DNA from: Ruminococcus sp. CAG:563
Lineage (GTDB): Bacteria > Bacillota > Clostridia > Oscillospirales > Acutalibacteraceae
Length of the DNA stretch: 23,766 nucleotides
Assembly: GCA_000434915.1 (NCBI GenBank)
Contig: FR882046.1
Coordinates: 1-23,766 of the forward strand
Reading direction: 5' to 3'
Every line of letters starts with the position of its first letter. The stretch's first letter is position 1. The notes under the pieces were generated by a model, which saw only the letters and a program-made list of their open reading frames with translations, was not told the DNA's origin and made no database searches. This document shows positions 8,402 through 16,672 of this stretch, piece after piece. A program made the position numbers and the translations under genes.

Positions 8402-11400
8402 TTATTTGAAGTATCTTACGGCAGACTTGAAGAGCTGCATGTCATAATTGCCCGGAACGTTTTTATAAAGGCCTGAGCCGATACGCTCCGAATGACCCAT
8501 TTTTCCGAGCACTCTGCCATCGGGCGAAAGAATGCCTTCGATCGCAGCCACAGAACCGTTCGGATTATAAAGAATGTCGTTCGTGGCATCTCCTTCGGCG
8601 TCAACATACTGAGTTGCAACCTGTCCGTTGGCAATGAGCTGTGCAAGCATTTCAGGCTCGGCAATGAACCGGCCCTCGCCGTGAGAAATCGGAACATTAT
8701 AAAGCTCGCCTACCCGAGTTCCCGAAAGCCACGGAGAATTTGCGGAAGCTACACGGGTTGTAACTATGCGTGACTGATGACGTCCGATCGAATTAAATGT
8801 CAGAGTCGGACAATGGGCGTCGGTATCCATAATCTTACCGAACGGCACAAGGCCGAGCTTAATAAGAGCCTGGAAGCCGTTACAAATTCCTATCATAAGT
8901 CCGTCACGTTTTTCGAGAAGCTCGGTTACCTGCTCCTTAATGGCCGAATTACGGAAAAACGCCGTGATAAATTTACCCGAACCGTCCGGCTCGTCACCGC
9001 CGGAGAAACCGCCGGGAATAAAAATCATCTGAGAGTTTGCAACCTCACTTGCAAAAGACTCAACACTTCTTGCGATGCCGTCAGAGGAAAGGTTATTGAT
9101 TACAAATATTTCCGCATCTGCACCGGCATCCGTAACGGCCTTAGCCGAATCGTACTCGCAGTTTGTACCCGGAAAAACGGGGATAAGCACACGGGGTTTT
9201 GCTGTTTTGACTGCCGGAGCGTGATATTTTTTCTCTGTAAATGAGATATTTTCAAGCTTATCCTTTTCCCCGTCAAGATCGCAGGAATATACAGATTCAA
9301 GCCTTTCTTCGTATTCTCTTTGAAGCTTGGAGATGCAAAGCTCTTCATCCTTATATGTTATCTTGCCGTCATCGAGAATTGTTCCGATGAGCTTTGCCTG
9401 TGGAATATCCTCTGTAACTTCAAGCAGGAACGACGCATAATCGAGACCGAATATTTCCTCCGTTGTAAGCTCACTGTTATAATTGAATCCCAAGCCGTTG
9501 CCGATTGCCATTTTGAATATCGCTTCAGCGATACCGCCCATGCCCGGAGTGTAACAAGATACTGCCTTGCCCGAACGAAGAAGCTTGGTCACCTTGTCAA
9601 AAAGAGTAAGCATTGAATCGGTTTTCGGTAAATTGTTTTCGTCGTATTCCGGACTGAGTTTAACTACCCTGTGTCCGCTCTGCTTAAACTCGGGAGAAAC
9701 AATGTTGGAAACCTTATCCGTTGAAACGGCGAATGAAACGAGAGTAGGCGGAACATCGAGCTTTTCAAAAGTGCCGCTCATGGAATCCTTGCCTCCGATT
9801 GCACCTATTCCGAACTCCTTCTGAGCACGGAAGGCTCCGAGTAAAGCCGCCAAAGGCTTGCCCCATCTCTCGGGGTCCTTGCCCGGTCTCTCAAAATATT
9901 CCTGGAAGGTCAGATAAACGTCCTTGAAATCGGTGCCTGTTGCAATAAGCTTGCAAACGGATTCAACGACTGCAAGATATGCTCCGTGGAACGGACTTTT
10001 TTCGGTAATGAACGGATTATAGCCGAACGCCATAAGCGAACAATTATCCGTATGTCCTTTTTCGACGGAAATTTTCTGAACCATTGCCTGAATCGGGGTC
10101 TGCTGATATTTTCCGCCGAACGGCATAAGAACAGTTCCTGCACCGATAGTTGAATCAAAACGCTCGGAAAGTCCTCTTTTTGAACAAAGGTTGAGGTCGG
10201 TAACTGTCTTTTTATAGTTTTCGGCAAAACTGCCGGAGATTTCTTTCTTATATATTTCCGCCTTGGCAGGGACAATGTCAATATGCTTTTCCGCACCGTT
10301 CGAGTTAAGGAATTCACGACTAATGTCAACAATCTTCTTGCCGTTCCATGTCATCGTAAGTCTCGGGTCGGCCTTGACCGTCGCAACAACGGTGGCTTCA
10401 AGATTTTCCCCGTCAGCAAGAGCAATGAACCTTTCAACATCCTCTTTTGCGACAACAACGGCCATACGCTCCTGAGATTCGCTGATTGCAAGCTCGGTTC
10501 CGTCCAGTCCGTCATACTTCTTCGGTACGGCGTTGAGATCTATATCCAGTCCGTCGGCAAGCTCGCCTATTGCGACCGATACGCCGCCTGCGCCGAAATC
10601 GTTGCAGCGTTTAATCATTCGGCTGACTTCGCCGTTTCTGAACAAACGCTGAAGCTTACGCTCCTCGGGGGCATTACCCTTTTGCACCTCTGCACCGCAG
10701 GTTTCAAGAGACTGAAGCGTGTGCGACTTAGATGAGCCTGTTGCTCCGCCGCAGCCGTCACGGCCTGTTCTGCCGCCGAGAAGAATTACGATATCGCCCG
10801 GGTCGGGACATTCACGTCTTACATTCTTTTCGGGAGTTGCGGCAATAACTGCGCCTATCTCCATGCGTTTAGCGGCATAGCCGTCATGATAAATCTCATC
10901 AACAATGCCTGTTGCAAGGCCTATCTGATTTCCGTAGGAAGAATATCCCGCCGCCGCTGTGGTTACGATTTTACGCTGCGGAAGCTTACCCTCAAGCGTC
11001 TCGCTGACCGATTTGAGCGGATTGCCTGCGCCTGTTACACGCATTGCACCGTAAACATAAGATCTGCCCGAGAGAGGGTCTCTGATTGCTCCGCCGATGC
11101 AGGTTGCCGCACCGCCGAAAGGCTCAATCTCCGTCGGATGATTGTGCGTTTCATTTTTAAAGAGCAGCAGCCACGGCTCGGTCTTTCCGTCAACCTCAAC
11201 ATCCATTTTGACGGTACAGGCGTTGATTTCTTCGGATTCGTCAAGCTTATCCAGCTTACCGACGCTTCTGAGATGCTTGACGGCAAGCGTCGCTATATCC
11301 ATAAGATTTATAGGCTTTGTTCTGCCTAGCTGCTTCCTTGTTTCTATATAGTCGTCATAGGTTTCCTGAATGAGCTTGTCCTCAAACTTAACGCTGTCGA

Positions 11401-12091
11401 TAGTCGTCAGGAAGGTTGTGTGGCGGCAATGGTCCGACCAATAGGTATCAATCATGCGAATTTCGGTAATTGTCGGGTCACGCTTTTCGGAGATAAAATA
11501 CTGCTGACAGAATGCGATGTCATCCTCATCCATTGCAAGACCGTATCTGCGGACAAAATCCGCAAGCTCGGCTTCGCCGTAATTGCAAAATCCGTCAAGA
11601 GTTTCAACCTCGGTAGGAATATTGTAATCCACCTTAAGCGTAGTCGGCTTTTCAAGCGAAGCTTCACGGGCTTCAACCGGATTGATAACGTACTTCTTTA
11701 CCGTATTGATATCCTCTGCGCTCAGGCTGCCGAAGAGAAGATAAACCTTCGCCGTGCGAACGGTCGGTCGCTCCCCTTTGGAAATTATCTGTATGCACTG
11801 TGCCGCCGAATCGGCACGCTGGTCGAACTGACCGGGAAGATACTCGACAGCAAAAACAGCCGCCTCGGTCTGCGGAAGCTCATCGGAAAGAATATCGGTC
11901 TGAGGCTCGGAGAAAACGGTTTTCTTCGCATAGTCAAACAGCTCCGCATCGAGATTTTCAACATCATAGCGATTGAGAATTCTGACATTGCTGAGATTTT
12001 TAAGCTGCATAAACGATTTCAAATCGCTGAGAAGTGTTCTCGCCTCGTTGGCAAACTCGGATTTCTTTTCAACATAAACACGATAAACCAT
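8402..12091 (-). CDS. purL: phosphoribosylformylglycinamidine synthase, single-chain PurL
   Basis: 1229 aa. Converts FGAR, glutamine and ATP to FGAM, the fourth step of purine synthesis. This is the large single-chain form with its own glutaminase, as in many Clostridia, rather than the PurS-PurQ-PurL complex of Bacillus. Visible in order: TYWSDHCRHTTF, ETHNHPTEIEPFGG and GGRTGRDGCGGATGSS in the synthetase half; GAGGVSVAIGELADG; GGKDSMSG in the second repeat; and a C-terminal class I glutamine amidotransferase (about 990-1229) with FPGTNCEYD, nucleophile C1070 in GICNGFQ, and H1137/E1139 in SHGEGRF. All key residues are present. The ATG overlaps the purD stop by one base (TAATG) and AAGGAGG lies inside the end of purD, so the two are translationally coupled. 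Last gene of the operon. Confidence 0.97.
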   Translation of the reverse strand: MVYRVYVEKKSEFANEARTLLSDLKSFMQLKNLSNVRILNRYDVENLDAELFDYAKKTVFSEPQTDILSDELPQTEAAVFAVEYLPGQFDQRADSAAQCIQIISKGERPTVRTAKVYLLFGSLSAEDINTVKKYVINPVEAREASLEKPTTLKVDYNIPTEVETLDGFCNYGEAELADFVRRYGLAMDEDDIAFCQQYFISEKRDPTITEIRMIDTYWSDHCRHTTFLTTIDSVKFEDKLIQETYDDYIETRKQLGRTKPINLMDIATLAVKHLRSVGKLDKLDESEEINACTVKMDVEVDGKTEPWLLLFKNETHNHPTEIEPFGGAATCIGGAIRDPLSGRSYVYGAMRVTGAGNPLKSVSETLEGKLPQRKIVTTAAAGYSSYGNQIGLATGIVDEIYHDGYAAKRMEIGAVIAATPEKNVRRECPDPGDIVILLGGRTGRDGCGGATGSSKSHTLQSLETCGAEVQKGNAPEERKLQRLFRNGEVSRMIKRCNDFGAGGVSVAIGELADGLDIDLNAVPKKYDGLDGTELAISESQERMAVVVAKEDVERFIALADGENLEATVVATVKADPRLTMTWNGKKIVDISREFLNSNGAEKHIDIVPAKAEIYKKEISGSFAENYKKTVTDLNLCSKRGLSERFDSTIGAGTVLMPFGGKYQQTPIQAMVQKISVEKGHTDNCSLMAFGYNPFITEKSPFHGAYLAVVESVCKLIATGTDFKDVYLTFQEYFERPGKDPERWGKPLAALLGAFRAQKEFGIGAIGGKDSMSGTFEKLDVPPTLVSFAVSTDKVSNIVSPEFKQSGHRVVKLSPEYDENNLPKTDSMLTLFDKVTKLLRSGKAVSCYTPGMGGIAEAIFKMAIGNGLGFNYNSELTTEEIFGLDYASFLLEVTEDIPQAKLIGTILDDGKITYKDEELCISKLQREYEERLESVYSCDLDGEKDKLENISFTEKKYHAPAVKTAKPRVLIPVFPGTNCEYDSAKAVTDAGADAEIFVINNLSSDGIARSVESFASEVANSQMIFIPGGFSGGDEPDGSGKFITAFFRNSAIKEQVTELLEKRDGLMIGICNGFQALIKLGLVPFGKIMDTDAHCPTLTFNSIGRHQSRIVTTRVASANSPWLSGTRVGELYNVPISHGEGRFIAEPEMLAQLIANGQVATQYVDAEGDATNDILYNPNGSVAAIEGILSPDGRVLGKMGHSERIGSGLYKNVPGNYDMQLFKSAVRYFK

Positions 12092-13362
12092 TATTTGACC
12101 TCCTTGGCCTTTAAGGCTCTCTGTCCGATATCACGGCGCATATATGAATTTTCAAACTTTATTTTTGAAGCGTTTTCGTAGGCCTTGTCAAGGGCATCTT
12201 TCAGAGTATCGGCAACCGCAACGGAATTAAGAACCCTTCCGCCGTCGGTCACAAGCCTGCCGTCCTCCTGCTTTGCACCTGCAATTATAACGCTGTCGGA
12301 AATTTCCTCGGGAATCGTTATCGGATAGCCTTTCTTGTAGGACTTCGGATATCCTCCGGACGCCATGACAACACATGCACAGCTTTTATCGGAGAATTTT
12401 ACCTCTGTCTCTGAAAGTTTTCCGTTTGTAACTGCCTGCATAACGGTCAGTAAATCGCTTTCAAGAAGAGGCAGTACAACCTGCGTTTCGGGATCGCCGA
12501 AGCGGCAGTTATATTCAATGACCTTCGGACCGTCGGGAGTGAGCATAAGACCGAAATAGAGACAGCCCTTGAAAGTTCTGCCCTCGGCATTCATTGCCTT
12601 GATCGTCGGCAGAAAAATTGTTCTCATGCACTCGTCGGCAATCTCTTTTGTATAGTAAGGATTGGGAGCAATCGTGCCCATTCCGCCGGTATTGAGACCC
12701 GTATCGCCCTCGCCCGCACGCTTATGATCCATTGAAGAAATCATCGGAACAATCGTTTCGCCGTCGGTAAAGCTGAGAACCGAGACCTCGGGGCCGGTGA
12801 GAAATTCTTCAACAACAATGCGGCTGCCGCTTGCACCGAAAACCTTATCCTTCATCATGGAATCAACCGCAACGAGAGCCTCGTCGAGATTCTCTGCAAT
12901 TATAACACCCTTGCCGAGTGCAAGTCCGTCAGCCTTGATAACGGACGGAAATGTTGTTGTTTTGAGGTACTCGCAAGCCGCTTCCGGTGTATCGAACACC
13001 TCGTAACGGGCGGTGGGAATATTATATTTTTTCATCAGGTTTTTGGAAAAAACCTTGCTGCCCTCAATTATTGCAGCCTTGGCTTCGGGGCCGAAGCAGG
13101 GTACCCCGATTTTGTTGAGCGCATCAACCGCACCGAGAACAAGCGGATCATCCGGAGTTACAACAGCATAATCAATCCTGTTCTCACGGGCAAAGCTGAC
13201 AATGCCGTCAATGTCGGTCGCTCCGATCGGCACGCAGACAGCGTCTGCGGCAATTCCGCCGTTTCCCGGCAGAGCAAAGATTTTCTCAACCGATTTATTT
13301 TTCTTTAATTTTTTGATAACGGCGTGTTCACGGCCGCCGCCGCCGATAACCATTATATTCAT
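12091..13362 (-). CDS. purD: phosphoribosylamine-glycine ligase (GAR synthetase)
   Basis: 423 aa, usual length. An ATP-grasp ligase joining phosphoribosylamine, the PurF product, to glycine. Visible: the N-terminal GGGGREHA nucleotide-binding loop (8-15), LPGNGGIA, the ATP-grasp segment with KADGLALGKGV near 144, NTGGMG, and the C-terminal catalytic block IEYNCRFGDPETQ. It looks intact. A GAAAGGA stands about 11 bases before the ATG, longer than ideal, and the gene follows the only large gap in the operon (13363-13529). Its stop overlaps the purL start by one base. Confidence 0.96.
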   Translation of the reverse strand: MNIMVIGGGGREHAVIKKLKKNKSVEKIFALPGNGGIAADAVCVPIGATDIDGIVSFARENRIDYAVVTPDDPLVLGAVDALNKIGVPCFGPEAKAAIIEGSKVFSKNLMKKYNIPTARYEVFDTPEAACEYLKTTTFPSVIKADGLALGKGVIIAENLDEALVAVDSMMKDKVFGASGSRIVVEEFLTGPEVSVLSFTDGETIVPMISSMDHKRAGEGDTGLNTGGMGTIAPNPYYTKEIADECMRTIFLPTIKAMNAEGRTFKGCLYFGLMLTPDGPKVIEYNCRFGDPETQVVLPLLESDLLTVMQAVTNGKLSETEVKFSDKSCACVVMASGGYPKSYKKGYPITIPEEISDSVIIAGAKQEDGRLVTDGGRVLNSVAVADTLKDALDKAYENASKIKFENSYMRRDIGQRALKAKEVK

Positions 13363-13529
13363 TGCTTATCAAATCCTTTCAATAAGGAAGTGTTTGTTTG
13401 CATTATTGATAAAGATACCTACGCATTGGCGTGAGATTTTTTCGTTAGGCAGTTCAAAGAACTCGAAGGCAATATTCTTATATGCCGAGAGAGCTTTGGA
13501 CTGTATAACGGAAAAAGATCCGTCAAGAA
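13363..13529 (-). other. 167-base untranslated gap inside the purine operon
   Basis: All other junctions in this operon are overlaps or at most 35 bases. Here 167 bases separate purH from purD. On the minus strand one frame stays open from inside the purH end to a TGA seven bases before the purD ATG (about 55 codons past the purH stop), but it has no ATG, GTG or TTG start and no ribosome-binding site, so I do not call a gene. Only short hairpins are visible (ACGGA/TCCGT near 13507-13522; AGTTC/GAACT near 13451-13463). No promoter or terminator is convincing. Confidence 0.4.
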
Positions 13530-14714
13530 TCAGTGGTGGAAGAGACGCATGCCCGTAAACGTCATAACCATATCCCTCTCGTCACATGCTTTGATAACGA
13601 GGTCGTCACGGATTGAGCCGCCGGGCTGAGCGATGTAGGTTACGCCGCTTTTATAAGCACGTTCAACATTGTCGCCGAACGGGAAGAATGCATCGGAGCC
13701 GAGCGAAACGCCGCTGATTGAATCGAGATATTCACGGGCTTCGGAATCGGTGAGAGGTTCGGGACGGCGTGAAAAATACTTCTGCCAGTTGCCGTCGGCA
13801 CAAACATCCTCTTCGTTCTTGTTGATATAGCCGTCGATTACGTTATCCCTTTCCGGTCTGCCGAGCGTTTCAAGGAAAGGAAGATTCAACACCTTATCGC
13901 ACTGACGGAGGAACCATGTGTCGGCCTTGCCGCCGGCAAGACGGGTGCAATGGATTCTCGACTGCTGACCTGCACCGACACCGATCGCCTGTCCGTCAAC
14001 AGCGTAGCAGACTGAATTTGACTGGGTATATTTAAGAGTAATAAGCGAAATGATAAGATCCCTTTTCGCCGACTCGGGAAGTTCTTTGTTTTTTGTTACA
14101 ACATTCTCAAGCAGAGCTTTATTGATTTCAAAATTGTTTCTGCCCTGTTCAAAAGTAATTCCGTAAACCTGCTTGCGCTCAATCGGAGCCGGAACATAGG
14201 ATGAATCAATTTCAACAATGTTGTAATTGCCTTTTCTCTTTGATTTGAGTATTTCAAGTGCCTCCGGTTCATAGCCCGGAGCAATGATTCCGTCGGAAAC
14301 CTCACGCTTTATGAGCTTTGCGGTTGTAACGTCACAAACATCAGAAAGGGCAATGAAATCACCGAACGAGCACATTCTGTCCGTTCCCCTTGCTCTTGCA
14401 AAGGCACAGGCAAGCGGAGAATCATCAAGTCCGTCGATATCATCTACAAAGCAGGCCTTTTTGAGCTTATCGGAAAGCGGAATTCCGACGGCCGCCGATG
14501 TCGGGCTGACATGCTTAAACGACGTTGCGGCAGGGAGGCCGAGAGCTTCCTTCAGCTCCTTGACAAGCTGCCATGCATTGAAGGCATCAAGAAAATTTAT
14601 GTAGCCGGGTCTGCCGCTGAGAATCTTTATGGGCAGCTCACTGCCGTCCTCCATAAATATCTTAGCCGGCTTCTGATTGGGGTTGCATCCGTATTTAAGT
14701 TCAAATTCTTTCAT
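13530..14714 (-). CDS. purH: AICAR transformylase, stand-alone (PurH C-terminal domain only)
   Basis: 394 aa. Transfers a formyl group from 10-formyl-THF to AICAR to give FAICAR, the ninth step. Normal bacterial PurH is about 510-590 aa, with an N-terminal MGS-like IMP cyclohydrolase domain and a C-terminal transformylase. This protein begins directly with the transformylase (YGCNPNQKPA) and lacks the cyclohydrolase. Key residues are present: K67-H68 in SFKHVSPTSAAVG, matching the catalytic Lys-His of the family; QSNSVCYA; GAGQQSRIHCTRLAG; and SDAFFPFGDN with the C-terminal AQPGGSIRD block. An AAAGGAAAG precedes the ATG. The missing activity is supplied by the PurO-type gene immediately upstream (14739-15458). 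The gene is not truncated: stand-alone AICAR transformylases of this size are known in Clostridia. Confidence 0.94.
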   Translation of the reverse strand: MKEFELKYGCNPNQKPAKIFMEDGSELPIKILSGRPGYINFLDAFNAWQLVKELKEALGLPAATSFKHVSPTSAAVGIPLSDKLKKACFVDDIDGLDDSPLACAFARARGTDRMCSFGDFIALSDVCDVTTAKLIKREVSDGIIAPGYEPEALEILKSKRKGNYNIVEIDSSYVPAPIERKQVYGITFEQGRNNFEINKALLENVVTKNKELPESAKRDLIISLITLKYTQSNSVCYAVDGQAIGVGAGQQSRIHCTRLAGGKADTWFLRQCDKVLNLPFLETLGRPERDNVIDGYINKNEEDVCADGNWQKYFSRRPEPLTDSEAREYLDSISGVSLGSDAFFPFGDNVERAYKSGVTYIAQPGGSIRDDLVIKACDERDMVMTFTGMRLFHH

Positions 14715-14738
14715 GCTCAGTTCTTTCCTTTCGCTTTT

Positions 14739-15458
14739 TCAGCAATTCTTGTTTATAAGCTTTTCCTCATAGCTGCCGTCTGCAAGGTCGGTATATCTTA
14801 CATAAAGGGAAATTTTGTTGTTCGAGTCAAGGTTGTTCCAAATCTCGTCGGCAAGCTCGTCAATGCTGTCGGGAATCGTTACTCTCTCAGGCTCCCCCTG
14901 AAACGTCGGAATCGGGTTGCCGTCCGTCACATATGTGTGGAGGAAGTGGCCGAGACCGGGCTTTGACGGATAGGAGAAAGTGTATCTTGCACAGTCGCTG
15001 CCGTCCTCGTCAAGGCTTTTGAGTATGCTCATTTCATACTTAAAATTATTTTCGCCGAAAGTCAGCATTCCGCTGATTCGGGGAGTGAAGTTCGGTGCAT
15101 CAGGCTCGAATTCACGGCTTTCAAGGCTTTCGGAAAAGCTTTTGCCTACTACGATTCCGTCGTAAATCGTGTCCGTCTGGTCTCCGTTGGTAACGATGAG
15201 CTTATCGTCAAGGCTTCTCAGTGCCGCATAGATTATCAAGGACGGGTCTTCAACCTTTGAAGCGTCAAAAGGCTCGGTAAAGACCTCACCGTTTTTTACC
15301 GTGAACACACGGTTGCGGCTGTTTGCACTTCTGCCCATGATAAAATATGCCGTTGCGGCTTTTTTGCCGTCGGCACTTCTGCCGATAACAATTCCACGTC
15401 CGACATACGGGTTGCCGCCGATGCGGTCTTTCATTGATTTGTTTTCGTATATATTCAT
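14739..15458 (-). CDS. purO: IMP cyclohydrolase, PurO type
   Basis: 239 aa. Closes the ring of FAICAR to give IMP, the last step. It resembles the PurO family (Pfam IMP_cyclohyd, PF07826) first known from archaea and unrelated to the MGS-fold domain of PurH. Signature segments seen: GGNPYVGRGIVIGRS near 13-27, YFIMGRSANSRNRVF, IVTNGDQTDTIYDG, SREFEPDAPNFTPRISG, and GLGHFLHTY with DGNPIPTFQGEPE. Start: an in-frame ATG exists at 15497, but AAAGGA lies nine bases before the ATG at 15458, which also sits one base after the purN stop, so 15458 is chosen. Its place just before a cyclohydrolase-less AICAR transformylase explains both. No signal or membrane segment; cytoplasmic. Confidence 0.9.
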   Translation of the reverse strand: MNIYENKSMKDRIGGNPYVGRGIVIGRSADGKKAATAYFIMGRSANSRNRVFTVKNGEVFTEPFDASKVEDPSLIIYAALRSLDDKLIVTNGDQTDTIYDGIVVGKSFSESLESREFEPDAPNFTPRISGMLTFGENNFKYEMSILKSLDEDGSDCARYTFSYPSKPGLGHFLHTYVTDGNPIPTFQGEPERVTIPDSIDELADEIWNNLDSNNKISLYVRYTDLADGSYEEKLINKNC

Positions 15459-15459
15459 T

Positions 15460-16077
15460 TCAAGCTGTCCTTTCTTTAACAATCTCAGCGGATACAAGCT
15501 CGGCCGCCTGAGGAAGAAGCTTCCATTCCGCCTGCTCCATTACTCTTTTTTGAAGAATTTCGGGAGTGTCGCCGTCCTCAATATTAACGGCCTTTTGAAG
15601 AATTATTCTTCCTCCGTCGGGTATCTCGTTTACATAATGCACGGTTGCGCCCGTGACCTTAACGCCGTAATCGAGTGCCGCCCGATGAACTCTGAGGCCA
15701 TAGAAGCCCTCGCCGCAAAAGGACGGAATCAGCGACGGATGAACGTTGATTATCCGCTCGGGATAGTGCGAGACAAAATCTGCGCTGAGTATGCTCATGA
15801 ATCCGGCAAGCACGATCATATCTATCCCGTTTTCGCTGAGCAGACTCAAAATCCGGCTTTCAAAATCCGCCTGATCTCTGCACTCCTTTTTCAGAACAAC
15901 AGCCGTTTTTATACCTACATTTTCCGCTCTCGTGAGGGCGTAAGCCGAGCTGTTATTGGAAACAACAAGCGCAATTTCGCCGCTTTTGATTATTCCGTTT
16001 CGCTGAGCGTCAATAAGAGCCTGAAGATTCGTTCCGCCGCCCGAAACAAGAACGGCAATCTTAGCCTTGTTTTTCAT
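15460..16077 (-). CDS. purN: phosphoribosylglycinamide formyltransferase (GAR transformylase)
   Basis: 205 aa, usual length. Uses 10-formyl-THF to formylate GAR, the third step. Visible: IAVLVSGGGTNLQALID (7-23) for phosphate binding; the catalytic cluster INVHPSLIPSF with N111 and H113; YGLRVHRAAL; and GATVHYVNEIPDGG with D154 as the third catalytic residue. AAAGGAG lies nine bases before the ATG. Its first 17 bases overlap the end of the FNT channel gene, and its TGA is one base before the purO ATG, so the three are tightly coupled. No formate-dependent PurT is seen in the window. Confidence 0.96.
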   Translation of the reverse strand: MKNKAKIAVLVSGGGTNLQALIDAQRNGIIKSGEIALVVSNNSSAYALTRAENVGIKTAVVLKKECRDQADFESRILSLLSENGIDMIVLAGFMSILSADFVSHYPERIINVHPSLIPSFCGEGFYGLRVHRAALDYGVKVTGATVHYVNEIPDGGRIILQKAVNIEDGDTPEILQKRVMEQAEWKLLPQAAELVSAEIVKERTA

Positions 16078-16672
16078 TTGTATGTACTCCTTTTAGTAAA
16101 AGTAAAACCATTGCGCCGAGCGTATTACCGGCAACAATGAGAGCCATAAAGAAAATTATTTTTGTGTCAAATATTCCGGATGTTCCGAAATAAAACATGT
16201 CGGCAATCGAATGTTCAAAGCCGCACAGAATAAACACCGGCACGCAAAAGAGAACGCCCCAAACGGAATTTTTCTCCTTATAAATGCTGACGGCAAGGTA
16301 CATCAGTATTCCGCAGAAAAAGCCACGGATAAACGAGTACAACGGAAATTGAGCCAGCTTTGCCGAACACATCTCCGCCGCCCTTTCGCCGATATTCGGC
16401 AGAACCGTCCGCAGCAGCATTCCGAGCAGAAACGTTGCAATGAGGTTGCCGAAAAGTCCGACAGCGAGATTCAGAAAATCCTGCTTCTTATGCTGTTCGA
16501 CTATGTAGCCGATTTTTCCCGTGAAAAGATAGTAGCCTTTATAGCAGATACAAAGAAGTGCAACCGAAAAGAGCACCGCTCCGGCCGTTTTGTTTTCACA
16601 CGAGAGAAAAACCGTTCCGCCGATTGTTATGAGAATTCCTGCGCACAGGCTTTCACGAAAAGTTTTCAGCAT
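16061..16672 (-). CDS. formate/nitrite transporter (FNT) family channel, short form
   Basis: 203 aa, shorter than FocA (about 285). An integral membrane protein of the FNT pentameric channel family, which passes formate, nitrite or hydrosulfide. Visible: about six hydrophobic segments; LFTGK with T51, matching the omega-loop Thr of FocA (LFT); the signature GNLIATFLLG (75-84); RGFFCGILMYLAV (116-128), like FocA helix 4; GFEHSIADMF with the central E153-H154 pair; and the second signature AGNTLGAMVLL (181-191). Both pore-gating elements are thus kept. The gene overlaps purM by 7 bases and purN by 17, so it is an integral operon member. In this context formate is the likely substrate, since formate-THF ligase makes the 10-formyl-THF used by PurN and PurH. 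Direction of flow and substrate are inferred, not shown. Confidence 0.85.
   Translation of the reverse strand: MLKTFRESLCAGILITIGGTVFLSCENKTAGAVLFSVALLCICYKGYYLFTGKIGYIVEQHKKQDFLNLAVGLFGNLIATFLLGMLLRTVLPNIGERAAEMCSAKLAQFPLYSFIRGFFCGILMYLAVSIYKEKNSVWGVLFCVPVFILCGFEHSIADMFYFGTSGIFDTKIIFFMALIVAGNTLGAMVLLLLKGVHTNEKQG

Noticed and set aside
11420..12181. A 253-codon open frame on the plus strand
   Set aside because: Antisense to the N-terminal part of purL and the end of purD; no ribosome-binding site or recognisable domain.
13366..13535. Small gene of about 55 codons between purH and purD
   Set aside because: No ATG, GTG or TTG start in the open frame and no ribosome-binding site; kept only as an unexplained gap.
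15459..15497. Thirteen-codon N-terminal extension of PurO
   Set aside because: It would overlap purN and bypass the AAAGGA site; the ATG at 15458 has correct spacing and homologues begin there.
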